Shown here one piece after another: positions 17,605 to 26,183 of a stretch of DNA of 64,000 bases (position 1 is its first letter; every line of letters starts with the position of its first letter). The notes beneath the pieces were generated by a model. The model made no database searches and had not been told where the DNA came from. It worked only from the letters and a program-made list of their open reading frames with translations. The position numbers and the translations under genes are program-made. The DNA comes from Treponema sp. UBA3862 (GTDB taxonomy: Bacteria > Spirochaetota > Spirochaetia > Treponematales > Treponemataceae), in contig DGGY01000021.1 of the NCBI GenBank assembly GCA_002392405.1, positions 1-64,000 on the forward strand, in the 5' to 3' direction.

Positions 17605-18621
17605 CTATTTTTTCCCCTTTAATTTTTTTGCCATTCCGCGTAGTCCTCCGACAATTGCCTCCATAAAATTGAACAACGGAGGACAGTGAGCCTTTATATC
17701 TGCAAGGGTAAAGGTGAGGGGAGACTGCATTATGCTTACAATGCGGGAATCATTTATCAGGTGAACCGGATTGAACTGGAATTTAGGATCATCAATCATT
17801 GCCTTAATGTCTTCAGGAATATCTCCTTCTTCCTTTATTCTCTGCTGCAATGCCTTGTCTGCCAGCTTGTAATAGGGAATGTAGTTTTTCCCTGAAAACT
17901 CGCTTGAGTAATAGTGAATGATTTTTGCATTCTTCAAGAAAGCAAGCCCGCCATGGCTTGGCTGACAGTTCCATTTTCCGTCCAGAAATTTCATTTTTAA
18001 GCCTGTCCGGTAATTTGCTTCATTTAATGCGCTCTGATCATGTTTGTCATGTTTTTCATAAGCCGAGTACTTCCAGATTTCATTCCAGGATTTAAAAAGT
18101 GCTGTAGTTTCTGCCTTGTGTTCAGGTGTGTCCTGCTTACCCAGAATAAGGCCGCCGTTTACGTTTGCTCCAAGGACTTTTGTTCCAGAAAATCCCAGTT
18201 TTTTATCACGGGCAAGAAAATATTTTTTATGAATGTGCTCATGTAAGCTGCAGTGACCGTCTAAGACGCCGCCTGTAACAGCATCAACTTTTTCAATATC
18301 ACTTAAATCGTCACAGATAACAGTATCACAGTCAATGTATAAAAAAGAGTCTTCGATATAGTTAGGAATGGAAGTTTTAATGAGACGGGAACGGTCAACG
18401 TTAGGAACAGAATCGTCGAAATCAACAGAAATAATTTTTGAAACATAGTGTGAAAGGGCAGTGCGTTTGTTTTCTTCTGTAAAACTGGCGTTCGTCTTGT
18501 TGTCAACAAGCACGATAATCTGAGCCAAAGGATTGTGCTTTCGGAGAGAATAAGCTGACATCAGAGCCTGCTCGTAATACAAATCCTTGGGAGTTGAGGT
18601 TAGGACATACACATATTTCAT
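17605..18621 (-). CDS. GT8-like glycosyltransferase
   Basis: A 338-residue GT-A fold protein. It begins KYVYVLTSTPKDLYYEQALM and has the donor and metal motif FLYIDCDTVICDDLS (D-x-D), followed by ANVNGGLILGKQDTPEH and a late LDGKWNCQPSHGGLAF. These features match the GT8 (galactosyl/glucosyltransferase) superfamily. A second member with the same D-x-D context lies at 27158-28081. It follows ugd by six bases and is probably cotranscribed with it. It is convergent with copy B of the YidC-like fusion. Donor unknown; UDP-GlcA or UDP-GalA from the ugd/epimerase pair is a reasonable guess. Confidence 0.82.
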   Translation of the reverse strand: MKYVYVLTSTPKDLYYEQALMSAYSLRKHNPLAQIIVLVDNKTNASFTEENKRTALSHYVSKIISVDFDDSVPNVDRSRLIKTSIPNYIEDSFLYIDCDTVICDDLSDIEKVDAVTGGVLDGHCSLHEHIHKKYFLARDKKLGFSGTKVLGANVNGGLILGKQDTPEHKAETTALFKSWNEIWKYSAYEKHDKHDQSALNEANYRTGLKMKFLDGKWNCQPSHGGLAFLKNAKIIHYYSSEFSGKNYIPYYKLADKALQQRIKEEGDIPEDIKAMIDDPKFQFNPVHLINDSRIVSIMQSPLTFTLADIKAHCPPLFNFMEAIVGGLRGMAKKLKGKK

Positions 18622-18627
18622 AAAAAT

Positions 18628-19812
18628 TTAATCTCTGCTGAACAAATCACGTGTGAAAATCTTTTCTTTTACGTCGGCTAGTTCTTCTGAATATCTGTTT
18701 GCGATGATTACATCACATTCTTTTTTGAATTCTTCGAGATTTTTTGTGACTTTTGAATTAAAGAAATCATCACCTTTGTATGTTGGCTCGTAGACAATGA
18801 CGGGAATGCCTTTTGCTTTGATTCGTTTCATTACGCCCTGGATTGAGCTCTGACGGAAGTTGTCACTGTTCGCTTTCATTGTGAGTCGATAAACGCCAAC
18901 AGCCTTTGGATGCTTGTGTATGATTGTGTCGGCGATGAAGTCCTTTCGCGTTGTGTTGGATTCTACGATTGCCTGAATCAAATTCTGAGGAACGTCCCGG
19001 TAGTTCGCAAGAAGCTGCTTTGTGTCCTTTGGCAGACAGTATCCGCCGTAACCGAAACTTGGATTGTTATAGAAGTCGCCGATTCGAGGGTCAAGACAGA
19101 TTCCCTGAATGATTGATTTTGTATTCAATCCGCGGACTTCGGCATAAGTATCAAGTTCGTTGAAGAAAGCAACGCGCAGGGCAAGATAGGTGTTAGCGAA
19201 AAGCTTGATTGCTTCGGCTTCGGTGCAGTTGGGATGCAATACTTCGATATTTTCTTTGATTGCGCCTTCTTTTAAAAGATCTGCGAATTTTTCTGCCTGA
19301 ATTTTAAGCTCCGGTGAATCTTTTGGCCAGCTTACGACGATTCGGCTGGGGTAGAGGTTATCATAAAGAGCGTGACCTTCTCGCAGAAATTCCGGTGAGA
19401 AAAGCATATTCTTATAACCTGACTCAATACGAAGCTTTTCTGTGTAGCCGACTGGAACCGTTGATTTTACGATGATCGTCGCCTTTGAGCCAGATTTTTT
19501 TACCAGCTCCACTACAGCCTCAACGCTTGAAGTATCAAAGTAATTCTTTTCCGGATCATAGTTTGTGGGCGTTGAAATGATGATAAAATCAGCATCCTTG
19601 TATGCAAGATTTGCATCAGTTGTGGCCGTGAGATTTAGTTTTTTTGTAGAAAGATATTCTTCAATTTCCTTATCGATAATCGGAGACTTTTTGCTGTTAA
19701 TTAAATCAACTTTTTCCTGTACGATGTCAACGGCGTAAACCTCATTGTGCTGTGCAAAAAGAATGGCATTTGAAAGACCGACATATCCTGTGCCTGCGAC
19801 TGCGATTTTCAT
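18628..19812 (-). CDS. ugd: UDP-glucose 6-dehydrogenase
   Basis: Oxidises UDP-glucose to UDP-glucuronate using two NAD+. The 394-residue protein has the N-terminal Rossmann motif [46 protein letters not shown], the SPEFLREG signature and the catalytic cysteine in [17 protein letters not shown]. The C-terminal UDP-binding domain is slightly short but complete. A GAGG ribosome binding site lies six bases before the ATG. It is divergent from a UDP-glucuronate epimerase gene, so the pair probably converts UDP-Glc to UDP-GalA. GC content and codon use look higher than in the neighbouring transferase genes, which suggests separate ancestry. Confidence 0.95.
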   Translation of the reverse strand: MKIAVAGTGYVGLSNAILFAQHNEVYAVDIVQEKVDLINSKKSPIIDKEIEEYLSTKKLNLTATTDANLAYKDADFIIISTPTNYDPEKNYFDTSSVEAVVELVKKSGSKATIIVKSTVPVGYTEKLRIESGYKNMLFSPEFLREGHALYDNLYPSRIVVSWPKDSPELKIQAEKFADLLKEGAIKENIEVLHPNCTEAEAIKLFANTYLALRVAFFNELDTYAEVRGLNTKSIIQGICLDPRIGDFYNNPSFGYGGYCLPKDTKQLLANYRDVPQNLIQAIVESNTTRKDFIADTIIHKHPKAVGVYRLTMKANSDNFRQSSIQGVMKRIKAKGIPVIVYEPTYKGDDFFNSKVTKNLEEFKKECDVIIANRYSEELADVKEKIFTRDLFSRD

Positions 19813-19851
19813 AGAAACCTCTAAATAAAAAAAATGACAATATACTATTCT

Positions 19852-19880
19852 ATTATATTTATTTTTGATATAATCAGCAA
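19852..19880 (-). promoter_or_regulatory. Promoter of ugd
   Basis: Reading leftward, TTGCTG (19880-19875), a 17-bp spacer and TATAAT (19857-19852) precede ugd by about 40 bp, followed by a GAGG ribosome binding site. On the plus strand TATAAT at 19868-19873 may serve the divergent epimerase gene, so the two promoters overlap within the 135-bp spacer. Confidence 0.65.
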
Positions 19881-19947
19881 GACAGGGAGAAAAGTGAACT
19901 TAGGATTCTTTATGGAAAAAATCTTTTTTTTATGGTAAATTCTTCTC

Positions 19948-20973
19948 ATGAGTGTTATAGATTTAGAAAACAAGACCGTACTTGTTACTGGGGCTGCCGG
20001 CTTTATCGGAAGTTTCCTTTCAAAAAGAATTATCGAATCTACAAAATCATGCCATATTATTGGCCTTGACTGTATTACTGACTATTACGATGTATCTCTC
20101 AAAGAAGAGCGGCTGGATATGCTTGCCAAATTTGGCAACAGGTTTACCTTTATTAAAGCGGATATTTCCGACAAAAACGCGATGGAAAAAATTTTTACTG
20201 AAAATAAGATTTCTGTCGTAGTGAATCTTGCGGCTCAAGCCGGCGTGCGTTATTCAATCGACAATCCTGACGCATACATTCACTCAAACATGCTTGGATT
20301 CTATACGATTCTTGAGCTTTGCCGTCATTATCCTGTTGAGCATCTTGTCTATGCTTCTTCTTCCAGCGTTTACGGCACGAACAAAAAAGTTCCGTATTCC
20401 ACAGAGGACAAGGTTGATAATCCTGTTTCCCTTTATGCGGCCACAAAAAAATCCAACGAGCTTTTTGCCCATGCTTATGCAAAACTCTACAAGATTCCAT
20501 GCACGGGCTTGCGTTTCTTTACCGTTTATGGCCCCATGGGGCGGCCGGACATGGCATATTTTAAATTCACGAATAAACTGGTGAAGGGTGAGCCGATTCA
20601 GATTTATAACATGGGCGACATGAAGCGTGATTTCACATATATTGATGATATCGTGACAGGAATCATGAACGTAATGAAAAAAACACCGGAAGAAACTGAG
20701 GACGGAGCTCCATACAAAGTCTACAACATCGGAAACAACAGCCCCGAAAGCCTCATGTATTTTGTTGAGACACTGGAAAGCTGCCTGCTCAAAGAAGGAA
20801 TCATCACAGGTCCAGCCAAAAAGGAGCTTTTACCAATGCAACCCGGTGATGTTTATCAGACTTATGCCGATGTCTCTGACTTGCAGAAAGATTTCGGCTT
20901 TAAACCTGCCACACCGCTTGCCGAAGGCTTGGCGCGCTTTGCGGCATGGTATAAGGGATATTACAGGAAATAA
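19948..20973 (+). CDS. NAD-dependent sugar epimerase, UDP-glucuronate 4-epimerase-like
   Basis: A 341-residue extended short-chain dehydrogenase. It has TVLVTGAAGFIGSFLSKR (NAD-binding G-x-x-G-x-x-G), VVNLAAQAGVRYSIDNP, YASSSSVYGTNKKVPYS and the catalytic tyrosine/lysine in SLYAATKKSNELFAHAY, then GLRFFTVYGPMGRPDMAYFK. AQAGVRYS and VYGPMGRPDMA are typical of UDP-glucuronate 4-epimerases (CapI/LpsL group), matching the divergent ugd gene. No Shine-Dalgarno was found in front of ATG 19948. The gene is GC-richer than its surroundings and produces long reading frames in several frames. A UDP-glucose 4-epimerase is less likely. Confidence 0.88.
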   Translation: MSVIDLENKTVLVTGAAGFIGSFLSKRIIESTKSCHIIGLDCITDYYDVSLKEERLDMLAKFGNRFTFIKADISDKNAMEKIFTENKISVVVNLAAQAGVRYSIDNPDAYIHSNMLGFYTILELCRHYPVEHLVYASSSSVYGTNKKVPYSTEDKVDNPVSLYAATKKSNELFAHAYAKLYKIPCTGLRFFTVYGPMGRPDMAYFKFTNKLVKGEPIQIYNMGDMKRDFTYIDDIVTGIMNVMKKTPEETEDGAPYKVYNIGNNSPESLMYFVETLESCLLKEGIITGPAKKELLPMQPGDVYQTYADVSDLQKDFGFKPATPLAEGLARFAAWYKGYYRK

Positions 20974-20998
20974 TATTATTTCTCTGGGTCATGAAAAA

Positions 20999-22195
20999 TC
21001 ATTTTGTACTGATAACATATTCTGCAAGTTTTTTTAAATCTTCCTTCTGCTTTTTAGCGACAATCGGGTAGTGCTCTTTTGCCCGTTTTGCATATTCGTC
21101 ATAAATCTTTTTGTCCAGAAGCTGTACAAGACGGTTTTTAATTTCAGAGACAGAATAGGGGTCAAAATACAGGGCAGCATCTCCGCAGACTTCAGGAATT
21201 GAACTTGTTCCGCTGGCAGCTACAGGAACTCCGTATTTCATTGATTCCACAGGAGGGTAGCCAAATCCTTCGTTTAAGGAAGGGTAGATAAAGGCATAGG
21301 CATTTTCTGTAAGCAAATCAAGAAAATCCCTTTCAACATAGCCCAGAAAAACAAAGCGCTCTGGATGCTTTAAGTTTTTTGTAAAAATGCCTTTATTGGT
21401 AACCCCCGTTACAACAAGCTTGAAGTCATTGACTATGGCTGTTTCGCAAAGCTGGTCAAAGGCTGTAACGGCCCTGAGGGCATTTTTTGCCCAGCGGGCG
21501 GCGGAAGTTACCAGAAAGTATTTTTTTTCAGTAATATTTTCTTTATGAAGCGCATCCAGGGAAAGCTTTTTGCTTTCAGTAACCGCCTTGTAATTATCCA
21601 GCTGATCAAAGGTTGGGGAAGCGAATACAGGAATTTCTTTTTGCGCCGTTTCAGGGTAAAAACTTTTTATTGAAGCCAGAGAATGGTTTGAAATTGTAAT
21701 AACGTTAATTCTCGGGTCAGTGACAAGGCGGCCGTTGATGACTTTGAGTTTTTTAAGATAATAATTTTTTGCAGGTCCCATAAAAAGGGGGTACTTGATT
21801 TTCTCCTTAAGGGATGAAGCATAGTGAAGCATTATTGGGTCAAAGGGCATTTCAAGAGTGCGCAGACCGTGCACCGTGGTGAAGACTTCAATTTCTCCCA
21901 GGGGAATATTCTGGTTCAAGTTGAGCATAGCAGAATAGAGCCGGTCTATTTTTGCTTCACGGATAATTTCTGCGACAGGTTTTTCGTTGATGTCGAAGAG
22001 GGGAATCCGGTTGGTTTTTATCCTTTCAAGGATGTCAGGGTTTATATAAGATTTTGCGTCGTAATAGCAGACAAGAGTAAAGCGGTCAAGATATTCAAGC
22101 AGCTTAAAAAAAAGCACTTCGCCGTAAGCACCGCCGCCATGAAAACGGCTTTCCGGGGAAGGCTGGGTTGCGGTAAGATCGTAGAGTAGGGTCAT
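20999..22195 (-). CDS. Glycosyltransferase family 4
   Basis: A roughly 398-residue GT4 enzyme starting MTLLYDLTATQPSPESRFHG. It shows TTVHGLRTLEMPFDP, TISNHSLASIKSFYPE, TSAARWAKNALRAVTAFDQL and the donor motif FIYPSLNEGFGYPPVESMKY. The start is placed at ATG 22195, one base after the stop codon of the HipA-like gene. The frame continues upstream to 22225, but that would overlap the neighbour by 29 bases. TaaTATG coupling ties its expression to the kinase gene. It is convergent with the epimerase gene. Donor unknown. Confidence 0.9.
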   Translation of the reverse strand: MTLLYDLTATQPSPESRFHGGGAYGEVLFFKLLEYLDRFTLVCYYDAKSYINPDILERIKTNRIPLFDINEKPVAEIIREAKIDRLYSAMLNLNQNIPLGEIEVFTTVHGLRTLEMPFDPIMLHYASSLKEKIKYPLFMGPAKNYYLKKLKVINGRLVTDPRINVITISNHSLASIKSFYPETAQKEIPVFASPTFDQLDNYKAVTESKKLSLDALHKENITEKKYFLVTSAARWAKNALRAVTAFDQLCETAIVNDFKLVVTGVTNKGIFTKNLKHPERFVFLGYVERDFLDLLTENAYAFIYPSLNEGFGYPPVESMKYGVPVAASGTSSIPEVCGDAALYFDPYSVSEIKNRLVQLLDKKIYDEYAKRAKEHYPIVAKKQKEDLKKLAEYVISTK

Positions 22196-22196
22196 A

Positions 22197-23342
22197 TTAA
22201 AAATTCCATTTAGCATCGAATCCAAGGATTCTTTCGCACTGAACGTTTTTTATCATATTAATCTGAGAAAGGCGTTTTTCCGTGAATTTTTCATCACATT
22301 TGACAGTAATCGGCATTTCCCGGATTTCTTCAACGCATTTTTTTATTTCAGGTGTAAGGATTGCACGGGCAGGAGCTACATAATCGCTTCCAATGACAGG
22401 ACCACGCTTTGAAAGATACTCATCAAAGTCCAGTTTTCGTCCGTCTGAAGATATACCAAAATCAAAACCATCCTCTGCAAAAGGAACAAAAGCCATGTTA
22501 AAATCAAAGCAGGGATTTAAGACAGTGCGCTCAAAAGTCTCGTTATCTACGAGGAAGCCGAAGTTTCCGAAGTGACGGTCGCAGTTAAGTGTTATGCAGT
22601 CAGCTACAATCATACGGCGGAAATCATCTTCGCAGTTAAATTCGCGGTAGATTTCAAGTAACTTTGGCAGCGTGAGGTTATCTTTATAAAATAACGAAAT
22701 CGGTCGATAGCCAGATTCCTGACTGGTGAATAATTTGCAGTCAGAAACAATATGACCATCAAATTTCCTTAACGTGTATGTTACTGAATTGCAGATTTTT
22801 TCGAAAACCTGACTTGCTAAAACTTCACAATAAGGCTCCAAACCTGTATTTCTGGCTCCTTCACTTCCTGTCTTTATCAGGTGGATACCATCTTTTTCAT
22901 TGAGCCAGCATTTATCATAATTTCCGTCTGTCGTAAGTTCTGGTGATGTGGTTGACATCTGAATTCCAAAGAGTCCGTTACCATCAAATGATAATTTTGA
23001 AATTACTTCATCGAAGTTGTTTTCATAAAGATTTACCTGATGCCATGTAATATTTTCACGGTCACTTTTGACCCAAAGAGTGTCTGTAAGAGAAAGACAG
23101 TGTGTAAGAGCAATAAAACCGCTTTTTGTCTTTCCGCCACACATTTCAAGGATTTTGTTTATATGACTTCTGTGTTTTGCAGAACTTCTGTTTGCAACCC
23201 ATGAATCAATTTCTGCACACCAGAATGGCAGGGGATGGTATTCTTTTATTATCCTGCAAAGTTCAAGTTCACCTTCGCCATCTATGATAAAATCGCAGAG
23301 AGGAGTTTCCTTGTTTATGAGTGTGTAAATGATCACAGACAT
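22197..23342 (-). CDS. HipA-like Ser/Thr kinase-fold protein without HipB partner
   Basis: A 381-residue protein with a HipA C-terminal kinase fold. The ATP-side lysine is in IHLIKTGSEGARN, a conserved acidic residue follows in EPYCEVLASQVFEKI, the catalytic loop is TLNCDRHFGNFGFLVDN (D-R-H-x-x-N), and the metal-binding Asp is in NPCFDFNMAF. All key residues seem present, so it is probably an active kinase. The first 130 residues do not match a recognisable HipA N-terminal domain. No HipB-like DNA-binding gene adjoins it. It sits directly upstream of a GT4 gene, with coupled translation, and beside a transposase remnant. A toxin role is only one option; phosphorylation of another substrate is possible. 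Confidence 0.8.
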   Translation of the reverse strand: MSVIIYTLINKETPLCDFIIDGEGELELCRIIKEYHPLPFWCAEIDSWVANRSSAKHRSHINKILEMCGGKTKSGFIALTHCLSLTDTLWVKSDRENITWHQVNLYENNFDEVISKLSFDGNGLFGIQMSTTSPELTTDGNYDKCWLNEKDGIHLIKTGSEGARNTGLEPYCEVLASQVFEKICNSVTYTLRKFDGHIVSDCKLFTSQESGYRPISLFYKDNLTLPKLLEIYREFNCEDDFRRMIVADCITLNCDRHFGNFGFLVDNETFERTVLNPCFDFNMAFVPFAEDGFDFGISSDGRKLDFDEYLSKRGPVIGSDYVAPARAILTPEIKKCVEEIREMPITVKCDEKFTEKRLSQINMIKNVQCERILGFDAKWNF

Positions 23343-23348
23343 AGTATA

Positions 23349-23354
23349 ATTTTA
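23349..23354 (-). promoter_or_regulatory. Putative -10 box of the HipA-like gene, predicted leaderless
   Basis: TAAAAT on the minus strand lies six bases before the ATG at 23342, and no ribosome binding site is present. The -35 region at 17-bp spacing (TTTCAA) is a poor match. The geometry resembles other predicted leaderless genes in the window. Confidence 0.4.
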
Positions 23355-23404
23355 TCATATTAAATAATCATTTGAAATAGAGTATTTAAAATTGTTTATG
23401 ATTA

Positions 23405-23704
23405 TATCAAACTGGCGAATTCTGTACCCGCACCGGTAACCTGTTCGGTTTTCTGAGTGAATCCCTTTTTCTGCTCCGGTCTTATGAGCAACTTCAATTT
23501 CCATAAACTTGTCCATTATACCCATTAGAGCATTTCAAGCATCGGATCTTTTGCTGTTACAAAATCCTGTAGTTTATTTTCGAAAAATGTAGTATCGTTC
23601 TTCTTGGCCATTGTTTTTTCCTTTTTTGTTTGTTGTGGTAACTTACATTTTGGAATTTTCAATGGCTTTTTTCTACCCCAAATTGCTAACTTTATTGTAC
23701 ACTA
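23405..23704 (-). pseudogene. IS256-family transposase remnant
   Basis: Reading leftward from ATG 23611, with AAGGA upstream, the frame gives MAKKNDTTFFENKLQDFVTA and then KDPMLEML before a TAA at 23527-23525. Another frame continues with MDKFMEIEVAHKTGAEKGIH and then RTGYRCGYR up to about 23405. The A-E-K-G... G-Y-R-x-G-Y-R pattern is the N-terminal signature of IS256/mutator transposases. At most about 65 of some 400 residues remain, with at least one frameshift, so the element is dead. The segment from 23611 to about 23704 probably includes the old 5' end of the element. This accounts for most of the gene-free stretch between 23343 and 23731. Confidence 0.75.
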
Positions 23705-23731
23705 TCACTACTATTTTTTCTGGAGAAATAA

Positions 23732-25192
23732 ATGCAGCCTAAATCATTAAAAATAAATGTTTTTCTAAACACACTAAAAACCCTTCTTACTCTTATTTTC
23801 CCGCTCATAACTTTTCCTTATTCTTCAAGAATTCTAGGTCCTGATAATCTCGGTAAGGTTCATTTTGCTCAGTCTGTTGTGTCTTATTTTGCTATTTTAG
23901 CATCACTTGGAATTTCTACCTATGCAACCCGCGAAGCGGCTAAGGTGCGGGATGATAAAGAAAAGCTAAGTATTGTTGTAAAAGAAGTATTTTTAATAAA
24001 CCTTATTGCAACTGTAATTTCATATTGTCTGCTTGGAATTTCACTTATACTGGTGCCAAAATTTAATGATTATAAGGCTTTGATTATCATCTGCAGTTCC
24101 CTTATCGGATTTACGACAATAGGCATGGGCTGGCTTTATCAGGCTGTAGAAAATTATCTTTACATTACCGTCCGTTCAATTTCATTTCAGATAATAAGTG
24201 TGATTCTTCTTTTTACAACTGTAAAGACAAAAGATGATTACCTCATGTATGCAGCCGTAAATATAATTTCTAATGTAGGCGCTAATATTCTTAATTTCAT
24301 TCATTCAAGAAAATATGTTACATTCCGTACGACAACAAAATTGAACTTGTTAAAGCATCTTAAGCCTATTTTCATTCTTTTTGCGACAGCAATTACCGGA
24401 ACAATTTATGGAAGCATTGATTCCACGATGCTTGGTTTTATGAGTACAGATGAACAGGTTGGCCTTTATTCTGCCGGAATTAAAATTGTACACATGATAA
24501 ACGGTCTCTTTCCTGCAATAATTATAGTTACTTTCCCCCGTATATCCTATTATCTGGCAAATAAAGACGAAGAAAAGATTTATTCCCTTTCTTCAAAAAC
24601 CATGAATTTTTTGATGTGTTTTTCAATTCCAGTTTCAGCCGGACTTTTCCTTTTAATGGAGCCTCTTGTCCTTCTTTTCTGCGGTCCTAAGTTTCAGCTT
24701 GCAATAACAATTTCAAGAATAATGTGTCCATATCTGATTTTTTCTGCCGTGGCTTCTTTTTTTGGAACAAATATTCTGGTTTCTTATGGTAAAGAAAAGG
24801 TACAACTGTATACAATGATTGCCGGAGCTGCCATTGATATCATTTTAAATTCAATATTTATAAGGACAATGGGGGCGGAAGGGGCCGCAATTGCTACCCT
24901 GATAACGCAGGTTATTATCAGTATGTTTTATATTGCAGCTCTCAAAGATTTTGTGCGCCATCTTTCTTTAATCAAACAGACAGGTCAATTTATATTTGCA
25001 GCGCTTATAATGTCAGCCTGTGTATATTTTGTAAGGAATATCTTTGAAGTCTTATTGTTAAAGCTTCTTGTTCCTTTTGCCTGTGGTGTCATTGTTTACT
25101 GTTTCATTCTTTTTGTGTTTAAGAATAAAACATTTATTGATTTATATGAAAGCATTATTAATTTTATTAAAAAGAAAGCAGGGAAAAAATAA
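23732..25192 (+). CDS. Polysaccharide flippase (Wzx/MATE type), intact copy
   Basis: A 486-residue integral membrane protein with about 12 to 14 helices, which moves lipid-linked glycan units across the inner membrane. The N terminus LITFPYSSRILGPDNLGKVHF is the classic Wzx motif, followed by ASLGISTYATREAAKVRD and GLLYQ-like segments. The C-terminal half begins KHLKPIFILFATAITG and contains AGIKIVHMINGLFPAIIIVT and MEPLVLLFCGPKF. TGGAGAA precedes the ATG. The gene lies between an IS256 remnant and an IS3-type remnant. A deleted copy lies 3.8 kb downstream at 28991, in the same orientation. It is the only intact flippase in the window. Confidence 0.93.
   Translation: MQPKSLKINVFLNTLKTLLTLIFPLITFPYSSRILGPDNLGKVHFAQSVVSYFAILASLGISTYATREAAKVRDDKEKLSIVVKEVFLINLIATVISYCLLGISLILVPKFNDYKALIIICSSLIGFTTIGMGWLYQAVENYLYITVRSISFQIISVILLFTTVKTKDDYLMYAAVNIISNVGANILNFIHSRKYVTFRTTTKLNLLKHLKPIFILFATAITGTIYGSIDSTMLGFMSTDEQVGLYSAGIKIVHMINGLFPAIIIVTFPRISYYLANKDEEKIYSLSSKTMNFLMCFSIPVSAGLFLLMEPLVLLFCGPKFQLAITISRIMCPYLIFSAVASFFGTNILVSYGKEKVQLYTMIAGAAIDIILNSIFIRTMGAEGAAIATLITQVIISMFYIAALKDFVRHLSLIKQTGQFIFAALIMSACVYFVRNIFEVLLLKLLVPFACGVIVYCFILFVFKNKTFIDLYESIINFIKKKAGKK
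24326..25189 (+). repeat. Direct repeat shared by the two flippase copies (partner about 29041-29916)
   Basis: The 3' 860 bp of the intact flippase and of the deleted flippase are closely similar at DNA and protein level. For example, both encode IDSTMLGFMS, DEQVGLYSAGIKI, HMINGLFPA and MEPLVLLFCGPKF. They lie in direct orientation about 3.8 kb apart and flank a block of four transferase genes, so recombination between them would delete that block. Confidence 0.75.
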
Positions 25193-25197
25193 GAAAT

Positions 25198-25253
25198 TGA
25201 ACTGTACTCCTAAAGTTGGACTAATAAAAGTTCAATTTCAGGAGGTGCAGTGC
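25198..25253. mobile_element. Collapsed IS3-type element: two terminal inverted repeats back to back
   Basis: The left end TGAACTGTACTCCTAAAGTT continues GGACT at 25198-25222. The right end, read as reverse complement from 25253, starts GCACTGCACCTCCTGAAATT and continues GAACT. The two are imperfect inverted repeats separated by only six bases. The sequence resembles IS150/IS3-group termini (A-C-T-G-x-A-C-x-C-C... G-T-T-G-G-A-C). No transposase is left, so this is a remnant or a MITE-like derivative just after the flippase gene. Confidence 0.55.
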
Positions 25254-25286
25254 TTTATGTCCCCTGGGTTTTCATATGAAATTTTA

Positions 25287-26174
25287 TCAGGTACGTTCTT
25301 TAATTTCATTTCTCATAAGTGTATCAACTTCCGGATATCTGTTTACCATATTATTAAACTGAATGTCAAAAAGTTTTTCCCCCTTGTCATTTATACTGTT
25401 TAATGTAGGACCGTCCTGGGTCTTTCCAACATAAACTAGCAGGGGCTGAGCTTTAGGAGGAACACAGATTTTAACATGATTTAATGTTGCCATAAACCAG
25501 AACCAGATATCATCATTGGTTTTACAGATGTCAAGAAATATATCTTTTTCTAATATATCTTTGTAAAGTGAATGGGGAGGGTACAGAACTCCACCTACAC
25601 CAGTCAGTTTATTTAAATATGAAGGGCCTGACCAAATGTCCCAGCCTCCTCCAATGTTTTCCCATTTATTATCAGATAAAAAGAACTTCGTTACTCGATG
25701 TGCATAAATTATTTTCGGATTTTGAACATAAGCTGAAAGAAGAATTTTTGTTGATGAAGAGGAGTAATAAATATCATCATCTGCCGTGTAAATAATTGCT
25801 TCAGGGTATAATTCCAGTGCAGGAATCAATTTATTATATGATCTCATGTTATCACACCATTTAATTTCAAGACCATATTTCTTAAGTTTCAATAACTTTT
25901 CCGGAAGTTTTATATTTTCAAACTCACTGTCTACCAGCCATAAAATAATTTTATTAGCTTTCTTTTTCTGTAACATAAGAGATTTTATTGTCTGAATTAC
26001 GGCATTTATTCTGGCAGGAAATGAAGTGAGGGAAATGATAAAATCTATGTTGTTGATTTTTTGCTTTGTGACACCTTTCCAGAGAGGTAACTTACTGAAT
26101 ATGAACCACTTTATATTTACAGAAATCGGGCGGATAATTCTTACTGCTTTATTTATAAATCTTTGTCCTTTCAT
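25287..26174 (-). CDS. Predicted glycosyltransferase (GT-A fold)
   Basis: A 295-residue protein. After a basic, partly hydrophobic N terminus it has FIISLTSFPARINAVIQTIK, typical of a group of GT-A proteins in polysaccharide clusters. It then has NKIILWLVDSEF, and the metal motif AIIYTADDDIYYSSSS (D-D-D). Later GVGGVLYPPHSLYKDIL and TNDDIWFWFMA resemble acceptor-side segments of GT2-like enzymes. AAGGA precedes the ATG. It is the last gene of the leftward four-gene cassette (28914 down to 25287). Composition is AT-rich. Donor and linkage are unknown. Confidence 0.75.
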   Translation of the reverse strand: MKGQRFINKAVRIIRPISVNIKWFIFSKLPLWKGVTKQKINNIDFIISLTSFPARINAVIQTIKSLMLQKKKANKIILWLVDSEFENIKLPEKLLKLKKYGLEIKWCDNMRSYNKLIPALELYPEAIIYTADDDIYYSSSSTKILLSAYVQNPKIIYAHRVTKFFLSDNKWENIGGGWDIWSGPSYLNKLTGVGGVLYPPHSLYKDILEKDIFLDICKTNDDIWFWFMATLNHVKICVPPKAQPLLVYVGKTQDGPTLNSINDKGEKLFDIQFNNMVNRYPEVDTLMRNEIKERT

Positions 26175-26183
26175 ATCTTTTCC

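Noticed and set aside
19912-19938. Tiny open frame (M-E-K-I-F-F-L-W-stop) just before the epimerase gene as a leader peptide
   Set aside because: No ribosome binding site, no associated terminator and no regulatory codon run, so chance is the simplest explanation.
20047-20584. Several long overlapping frames on both strands within the epimerase gene
   Set aside because: They are shadows of a GC-richer gene with fully recognisable dehydrogenase motifs in the main frame.
25068-25403. 111-residue plus-strand frame running from the flippase end over the IS3-type remnant into the next gene
   Set aside because: It is out of frame with the flippase, overlaps a recognisable minus-strand transferase and has no protein-like motifs.
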